Origin: Paraphaeosphaeria minitans
Lineage: Eukaryota > Ascomycota > Dothideomycetes > Pleosporales > Didymosphaeriaceae
Assembly: GCA_015832175.1 (NCBI GenBank)
Contig: WJXW01000004.1
Coordinates: 2,604,001-2,668,000, forward strand
Length of the DNA stretch: 64,000 nt
Direction of reading: 5' to 3'
The notes under the pieces were generated by a model that worked only from the letters and a program-made list of their open reading frames with translations, was not told the DNA's origin and made no database searches. Both the position numbers and the translations under genes were made by a program. Each line of letters opens with the position of its first letter. Position 1 is the stretch's first letter. Below, in pieces: positions 57,422 through 64,000 of this stretch.

Positions 57422-58961
57422 CACGTGCTTTATATAAAAGTAAAATCCTACTAGATTATAGACGTATAAGGGCAGCTCGCTGTGTAGAACTTCTTAGAAG
57501 TAGTAAGTAAGTACGCCCTAGACTAGGCACAAGAAAAGTAGTAATTAATTATAAAAAATACTATAACTAGTAAACAGCCTCCTAAGCTCTCTACTCTAGG
57601 GACTGTCTTTGCCGCGATCGCTTAGGAATTTATAACATAGGGCCTATATAAAGATATACGAATTTTTACTACTACTAGGGCACTAGAACTAAAGAACAAG
57701 GGTATAAGTAAAGCTTACCTATATAGTAGAACCTAATACTATACCTAGGAATCTAGTAACTATAGGATATTAGCGCTTACTCTAAAGTTAGATAAAAAAA
57801 TAAATAAGAAAAAAGAGATTCTTAACACCCTTTAGGAGAGTATATAAAATAAACTTTACACCTCCCTTATAAAGAAAGGCCTTATAGTTTCTAAAGAGAA
57901 TACTAAGGAGAAGGCTGTAAGCTCCTTTTTAGGCGAAATAATAGTAGCACTAATTAACCTAGCCCTCCTAAAAATAGCAGAAACAGTGGGTAGGATCTAC
58001 TCTATTACTTATAATTCTTACCTACTATTAAACTTAACTATTCTTAACAATAGAGTAGTAACACACCTAGTAAATATACCTAACCAACTCGTTCTAGGAA
58101 CCTTTAGACCCTTATCTAAACATAGGATAGTAGAGGTAAGAATTTAATCTTTTATAATTAAAAGATAGAGTAATTACTATATCTGGAAAATAACTATAGA
58201 AGCGTAGGCCTTTACACTAAATTCTTAATGTTGAAGATTATAGTAGTTATATAAGAATTTTATTTAAATATTATCTTAGAAGCTCGCCTTTACGCAAAAG
58301 GCGTTTAGTACTTTAAGTTAGACACTATTTTACGCAAAGGAAGCCTAGTAAAGAATATAGTACTAGCTAAACTTAAACGCGCCTATAACTTTATATTTAT
58401 AAAATATAATCTTATCTCTACCTATACCCCTACTCCTTAGGTGTATTATACTATTAAGAGATCCTCTTATAGTACCTTTCTACGCTCTAACTTAGAAGAG
58501 CTCTAGCACGTATACTTAGGGTACCTAGACCCGAAGCCTCTAAGAGCTTTAGTAAAGCACGTATAAGGGGTGTAGATTAAGAAAATGTTATAACTAAAGT
58601 GTAAGCACTACGTAGTAATCTATACTATAAAGGTTATTTTACAACGCCCTATAAAACGCTTACCTTAGCTATTCTAGAAGCTTACCTAGGACCTATTTAA
58701 CTTCCTGCGTAGGCGAGGAGGTAAGTAGTAGATACTTATTACTAAGTGCGACTTTACTAGTATAATATAGGCCTATACGCTTATAAATAAGTTTCTAGTA
58801 GAAATATTACTAGTATTTGGAAAGCTTAAGAAGCTTATCTCCTATTAGCAGCTCTATTTTATTAAGCTTTAATAGGATATAACACTATAACACTCCCTTA
58901 GAGAGGTAAATTTACGTACTAGTAGTAGGTAGAGGATAAAGGGATTAAGATAATTATTCTA
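57422..58961 (+). mobile_element. Copia-2 internal fragment (second copia family)
   Basis: 1.5 kb without LTRs, bounded by Gypsy-1e on the left and the Gypsy-2d LTR on the right. Its content is gag, protease and the first half of a Ty1/copia integrase, unrelated at the DNA level to Copia-1. It is the oldest landing site at this end: two Gypsy elements inserted on either side. Confidence 0.75.
57440..58961 (+). pseudogene. Copia-2 gag-protease-integrase remnant
   Basis: Gag-like part to about 57990. A stop-free run of about 99 codons (57848-58144) crosses the protease region, reading LTILNNRVVTHLVNIPNQLV where copia proteases have LDSGAT.HV.N; the Asp are Asn. A pre-integrase motif follows near 58500 (ELx5LGYLDPKPLRAL), then CKHY near 58590 and LT*DLF near 58685 with the first catalytic Asp. 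It ends at the Gypsy-2d LTR. RT and RNase H are absent. It is less interrupted than Copia-1. Confidence 0.7.
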
Positions 58962-59362
58962 TATAAGGATCTAAAATCTACATAATGGCGGAAAGCCGGT
59001 TTTATACCTAGTGGGCGCGTAGCAAGGATTAAATAGGGATTTAATACCAGCTACGCCTTAAATAAAGGAGTTACGTAACTGCTCTCTATAGAGCGCTTAA
59101 TTGCTTTGTATACAGCATAATATACATAACTACTCTCTACAGAGCGGCCTTTACCTAGTATATAGGAACGCGAGGATAGACTTTCCATACTTATGTTTAA
59201 TCTATTTATTAATCTATTATTTAGATTCTACTAGACTATATTATTAACTTATAACACTTTGTAAGATACTATTATATTAATAAAACCTTTTACTTTTATA
59301 AGTACTTCTACCTAAGAACTAACTTTAACCCTTTAGGACTAGCTACCCTCTTCGATTTAACA
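58962..59362 (+). repeat. Gypsy-2d 5' LTR (401 bp, CTCTCT-type U3)
   Basis: TATAAGGATCTAAAATC to TTCGATTTAACA. The 5' half shares GGTTTTATA...TAGTGGGCGCGTA and ACTGCTCTCTA motifs with 22094-22461. The 3' half keeps the 60 bp that Gypsy-2c lost. Confidence 0.9.
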
Positions 59363-59379
59363 TTTTAAACACCCTAAAT

Positions 59380-59885
59380 ATAAGTACTTTACGAACTTCT
59401 ACCTCTTCTATAGCTTTAGGTGCCACAAAGATTACTCTTATAAAAGATAGTAGTAAGGCGTATAAACCTAATCTCTACTTTAGCAAATAATTTTAAACTA
59501 ATATCTAGATTGTCTAGCTAGACCTCTACTTCTTTAACTTAGACAAACCCCTTAAAAATAAGAAAAAGGTTATCTTCGCAGTAATATACATACAAGGAAA
59601 TACAGGATTATAGATCTATCCCTATTTTAAAAAGTACCTAGGAATAGACTATAATAATAGCAACAACAATTACGTAAACGAGTACGCTAATGTAATTAAT
59701 ATCATTTAAAATTATAATAACTTTAAGAAATATCTTAAACAATTCTTTAGGATTACTAATAAGGACTCTATTACAAAGGCAAAGACTTAGACTATAACTT
59801 AGAAGTAATTAGTAGCCAAATATATAGCTAAGTTTTATAGGTATGCTATATAACTTAACTAAAACAATAAATCTTTTTAAAATAT
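59380..59885 (+). pseudogene. Gypsy-2d gag fragment
   Basis: N-terminal gag matching Gypsy-2c: KDSSKAYKPNLYFSK near 59447, LDLYFFNLDKPLKNKKKVIF near 59518-59580, then FRITNKDSITKAKT near 59742. It stops before the zinc knuckle at the Gypsy-1f insertion. TAG/TAA stops are present. Confidence 0.85.
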
Positions 59886-60100
59886 TATAAGGTCTATTTA
59901 TAGGCAATAGTACTTGTTTTACACCAGAAAGGATAGTAAAAGAAAGACTTAGTAGTATTAATAGAATAATACTTATCTTGTGTAGAGTTAGGACGTAGTG
60001 TAGATTTTGCGCAGCTAGCTTACTTAGCGTATAGGCCCTCTATAAGTCCTTAGCGCTAGATACCACAACACTATAATAATATTATAATCTACCTATTATA
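59886..60100 (-). repeat. Gypsy-1f 3' LTR (215 bp)
   Basis: On the + strand it runs TATAAGGTCTATTTATAGG to CTACCTATTATA, followed by the mirror polypurine tract. Confidence 0.92.
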
Positions 60101-60103
60101 GAA

Positions 60104-60114
60104 CCTCCCCCTCT
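60104..60114 (-). other. Polypurine tract of Gypsy-1f
   Basis: CCTCCCCCTCT on the + strand, AGAGGGGGAGG in element orientation, next to the 3' LTR. Confidence 0.8.
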
Positions 60115-60384
60115 AGCTGCGGTCCTCTACAGCATACTATAGCCTTAATAAAAACCTCACCCTATAGGAAAGGGAAAAAGTGTCTATAGGGGTGTATGTT
60201 ATAGACGTAATAACAGCGCGTTATAAGTAAATAGTGCACGTTATAAACGTATTACGTATATTATTTATTATAAGGCTCTTAATCCTTCTATTTACTATAG
60301 CCTTTTGTAATATAGGGCGGTAGGGCTATAGAGTCTTAATATTGTTTTAATCCTTATGTACTCTCTACCTATATAATATATAAC

Positions 60385-61227
60385 TACTATATTCTTAGCC
60401 TAAATAAAGCGCTTAACCTTTAAATAACCTCTTTAATTATTTAAGATACTATACTACCTAGTGCCTAAGTATATTAAGAAGTCTAACCTACGTAGTACTA
60501 CTACCTTTATGTTTAGCAGAGATACTAAGCGCGTAGACTATAACGTAGTGCTTATAACTTATATAAACTATACGTAGAACTTAGCAAAGCTTCCTAAGGA
60601 CTATATAAAAAATAAAAATAAGCGCTGTAACTATTAGGTTAAGGGTAATTATAGAGGCTATAACTTAGTATATTTAGAGTTATACACTATATATACACTT
60701 TAGCTAATACCTATAGGTGCTAAAGGTAATAAATAGGCGTCTTAATCGCCTATATGCCCTTTGTAAATACTACGATATTATAGTTATAGAGACCCTAGGT
60801 AGGCAGCGTAAGATAAAGAAATATATAAAGGTAGTAGACTTAAAGCTAGCTTATTACTAAAAGTAATTTAACGTAGAGCTAGCTAACTACTAGCGTGTTA
60901 TAGCTTATATTAGTACACCTATAAGTGTAGTAACCTAGGTAACTACTACTAGCCCGTAGTATTTAGGCTTAATTCTAGTAAAGTAGTATTAGATTACTAG
61001 TACTCTTAAGGCAATTATTCCCCTTATATAGTAGATAGTAAGTTCGCACCTTTCCTACACTTAGAACGTATGCTAATAGCTTACTCTAGATTAATCTAGC
61101 GTTTACTCTTTACTATAATAAAGGCAACTTAGATAATAGTAATAAAAAGAGTAGAGAAGAGGTTACTACTAGTAGTATAGTAGGCGAGAATAGTAAGAAT
61201 AGTAGGGATTATAAGAATAATAAGTAG
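60385..61227 (+). pseudogene. Possible antisense ORF of Gypsy-1f
   Basis: Third copy of the frame at 4429-5268 and 26525-27361. It starts near IFLA*IKRLTFK and ends in the tail GENSKNSRDYKNNK at TAG 61225-61227, one codon shorter than in Gypsy-1a and Gypsy-1d. That length change by a multiple of three keeps the frame. Central stops and frame changes are as in the others. Confidence 0.35.
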
Positions 61228-61234
61228 GGGGGGC

Positions 61235-64000
61235 GTAGGCAGCGTATAGTTTAGTTAGATTACTTCTTAGAAGCTAGCCTATAGGCCTTAGGTAAATACC
61301 CTTAATAAGCTATAAGTACTCTATAAGCTATAGTGCTCTATAATAATATATATTATATTTATATTCTATATACTCTTATTATATCTTTTACCTCTTCTTT
61401 ATATACGCAGCTCTTTTCTCTTTAAAAGTTAAGACTAAGTTATTTATATCTTTAAAATCTAACTCTAGAATCTAGATATTCTAAGTCTTATTATAGCCTT
61501 TCTAGTAGAGTAGATATTACTTTTACCCCTTTTTTATTTACTTAGCTAGGATTTCTTCTACTTTCTAGGGTTTTCCTCCTTTAGGTATAACCTCTAGTAG
61601 TTAGGTATTAATATCTTCTACTCTAAGCCTTAGTTTCTATTATTTAAAAAGGGAAATATAAAACACGTTATAAATATAATAGTGTAGTAGGAGGAGTAGG
61701 TAGTATACCTACGTTCTAACTACATCCTACACTTAGAAGGGCCTAATAAATTTTCCTAATAGCTTCTTACTTAGTTATTAAGATATATATATATTCTTTA
61801 TACTAAGTAGGACTAAGTCACCTCTTTACAATAAATCTTACTTATACTTCTTATTATAGTACTAGCTCTAATACTCTTATACTAAGTATAGGTACTCTAT
61901 AAGCAATGCGTATATACTATATATACGTTTTACTCTCTCAACTGTACCTAGTAGCTCCCCCTCTAGCCTACTATCTACAGGAGACGTAGTAAGGATAGGG
62001 TGCCTACTATATATAGTATAGAAAGGCGTTATTTTTATTAAATTATAGATAAAATTATTACATATAAATTAAGCTATTAGGAGCAGTTTAACCTAGTTTA
62101 CTTATAGAGATATAATAAATATAAAAAGGTATTATTTAAGTATCTAATTCTAGCGCTCTATTTACCTATCTGTTTAAGGGTAGAAAGTAGTGCTAAGCCT
62201 ACGCTTTACTTATAGTTAGTAGTATATTTCTGCCTAAAAAGCAGAGTTGAAAATAGAGCCCCTATTAGATATAATACCTTTCTAAATGCCAAACTTTAAA
62301 ATAACCTCTTAGAAGTAGGCTTCTGCAAATTCCTTTATATCCTATATTTTCTGTGTAGGGATATAGATAGGTATTTTCAAAAAGTGGTATATAAATATAA
62401 GAATCGCATTAAAAGGATAACTGCCTTAATTCTTTACTAGTAGGAATCTAGTTAATAAAGTCTAGTAAGATTTTCTTAAAGATATCCTTTAGTATTAGAA
62501 GAGGTAATAGCTAGTTATACTTACTATACCTTAGAGCTTTACTCCTTTAGTAGATAGTATAAGTCCTTATATACTTCTAAACATCTTAATCTATAAGAGG
62601 CTAATAGTAGGTTCTCTTAATAGCCTTAAGCATTCTACGTACGCTAAAGTAGCCTACTATATATGTGTTATAGTGCTAGAACAAAATCCCTTACCTAATT
62701 ACTAGTTTATCTAAGATATATAATCTACTATTATACCTTAGGACTTTTATTTTATTAAGTCGCTATACTTACGCCTTACTATTACTTTAAGTGTTTTTTT
62801 TTATATCCTAAGCTAGTAATACGCTTAATAGCGAAGGCGTTCCTTTACTAAAACTACTAAACTTTAGTAATAAGGTTAGACGTTTTTATTATAAGTTTAC
62901 TACTAACTAATATTCTAGCTAGTAAGCGTAGTATGTATAGCGTACACACTATAGTACTAGCAGTAGGGACCCTTATAGCTCTATAAATATTAGTAACATG
63001 CATCTTATATACGCCTAATAAGTTTAGCTTATTTATAGACCTGCTTACTCTACTATACTTAGTTTTCTATAGTATTTTATTTTGCAGGGTAGGTAATAAA
63101 TAGGTTAGTAATAGATTCTCCTGTGCGTAATCTGTCCTCCTTAGTAGTCTATTTACTAGGTTTATTTTCCCTAGGGAGTATTCTACTTTAAAATTTAAAG
63201 CTACTAGGTATATTACCTATTATACTTATTATAAGTTTAGCTTCTATATAGTGCGTATACTGCGTAGGTTGTTATAGTTACTTAGCACTTAAATTGTGTG
63301 CTATAAGCTATTTAGATAATGTCTCTATTACTTAAAGTAGTAGATAATAGTAAAGAGCTTAAGGTTATATACCTTATAATTTAGCTCTACAGCTTAAAGT
63401 TTTCTTAACACAAAAGCGACTAAGTGCCACTTCTAGTCCTTATATAGCTATAAAAGAATACTATATATTATAAAAGTAAATATGTTAGTCTCTAATTAGA
63501 TTAGTAGTATAGGGTTAAAGTAGCGTAGAATAGGTGCACTTAAGTAGCGCGTTTTAAGTATTTTAAAAGTATTATTAGCCTTTACTAGCTATTAGAACAC
63601 TTAGTTCTTCTTAAGTTAGTCTAAAAGAGGAGCAGTCTCTTATACATATACCTTAATAAATTGCCTATAAAAGTTTATAAAGTCTAGAAATAACTAGAGC
63701 TCTTAGATACTAGTTAGCTATAGTTATTCTATAATAGTTACTACACGCGTAGGATTAGCGCAGATTCCTTACATAGTTATAATAAAACTAAGCAAGTAGA
63801 CTTCGCCTAAGGCAAATATATACTTAGTTAAATTAATAAAAAGTTTAGCCTTATACAGTAATTTAAGCACAGCATAGATAGCGCGCTAATAAAGCGTAAG
63901 ATCCTTATTATAGGTATAGATAAGTATATTATCTAGATACATAATATATATATAATCTACGTGTAGTGCTAGTGCCTTATTAATATATACCTAGAAGCTT
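61235..64000 (-). pseudogene. Gypsy-1f pol, RIP-inactivated, incomplete
   Basis: Reverse strand. Chromodomain at about 61460-61585, integrase core and zinc finger at about 62030-62680, RNase H at about 63140-63430, and reverse transcriptase up to the window edge, with the decayed YLDD box near 63925-63950. Stops are TAG/TAA throughout. Confidence 0.87.

Larger units (their letters stand above)
58962..59885 (+). mobile_element. Gypsy-2d, 5' LTR and start of gag
   Basis: LTR of the CTCTCT-U3 type and 520 bp of internal sequence co-linear with Gypsy-2c 22462-22985. Cut at 59885 by the insertion of Gypsy-1f (flank AATAT, expected target duplication, partner outside the window). Confidence 0.9.
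59886..64000 (-). mobile_element. Gypsy-1f, 3' part, continues beyond the window
   Basis: Reverse copy with a complete 3' LTR (59886-60100), polypurine tract, downstream region and pol up to reverse transcriptase at the window end. It also shows the empty TTTAT site used by Copia-1 in Gypsy-1d. Confidence 0.92.

Noticed and set aside
1..64000. Host genes, rRNA, tRNA, telomere repeats, secondary-metabolism or effector genes
   Set aside because: Every interval is accounted for by LTR elements, and no intact long ORF or non-transposon motif was seen. Short effector-like ORFs were considered but none had a start, a signal peptide and freedom from RIP stops.

Overview
The window is a stack of decayed LTR retrotransposons with no recognisable cellular gene, tRNA, rRNA or CRISPR array. 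It fits an AT-rich, repeat-induced-point-mutation (RIP) compartment of a filamentous ascomycete. CA and TG steps are scarce, TA steps are everywhere, and the conserved motifs of every retrotransposon domain carry the same lesions: Gln and Trp codons become TAG/TAA, Cys becomes Tyr, Asp becomes Asn. No species is claimed.

There are four element families. Gypsy-1 is a Ty3-type chromovirus of about 6.5 kb with 215-216 bp LTRs (TGTAATAGG...CA). Gypsy-2 is a Ty3-type chromovirus of about 6.7 kb with LTRs of about 370-465 bp ending GATTTAACA. Copia-1 is a Ty1/copia element of about 6.7-7.4 kb with 194-195 bp LTRs (TGTTAAAG...CCACAACA). Copia-2 is present only as an internal gag-protease-integrase piece.

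Layout, left to right: Gypsy-1a (+, 1-5771) sits in the 3' stub of Gypsy-2a (+, 5772-6495), which abuts Gypsy-1b (-, 6496-10606). Gypsy-1c (+) begins with its 5' LTR at 10607, is split at 13502/20250 by a complete Gypsy-2b (-, 13503-20249, target duplication AGAAG), and ends at 22093 where Gypsy-2c (+) enters. Gypsy-2c carries a solo LTR (25366-25776, duplication CCACC) and is cut off at about 26112. Gypsy-1d (-) runs 26113-28172 and resumes at 49531-52141. It is interrupted by a 21.4 kb Copia-1 complex flanked by TTTAT. A 3' Copia-1 fragment (-, 52142-53497) follows, then Gypsy-1e (-, 53498-57421), Copia-2 (+, 57422-58961), Gypsy-2d (+, 58962-59885) and Gypsy-1f (-, 59886 to the window end).

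The Copia-1 complex resolves into three copies of one family inserted into each other, each step marked by a 5 bp target duplication. Copy O entered Gypsy-1d (TTTAT). Copy R entered the 5' LTR of O (ACACT). Copy P entered the reverse-transcriptase region of R in opposite orientation (TTAAA). An inversion between inverted LTRs then left the 5' two thirds of R facing backwards.

Three features cut across families. First, the Gypsy-2 LTRs share one 3' half but carry three unrelated 5' halves. Second, Gypsy-1, Gypsy-2 and Copia-1 each have a reading frame on the antisense strand between the end of pol and the 3' LTR; this is a hypothesis supported by composition and frame preservation, not proven. 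Third, both Gypsy families carry a C-terminal chromodomain, which would favour landing in heterochromatin and so in each other. Every stretch of the window is assigned to one of these elements.
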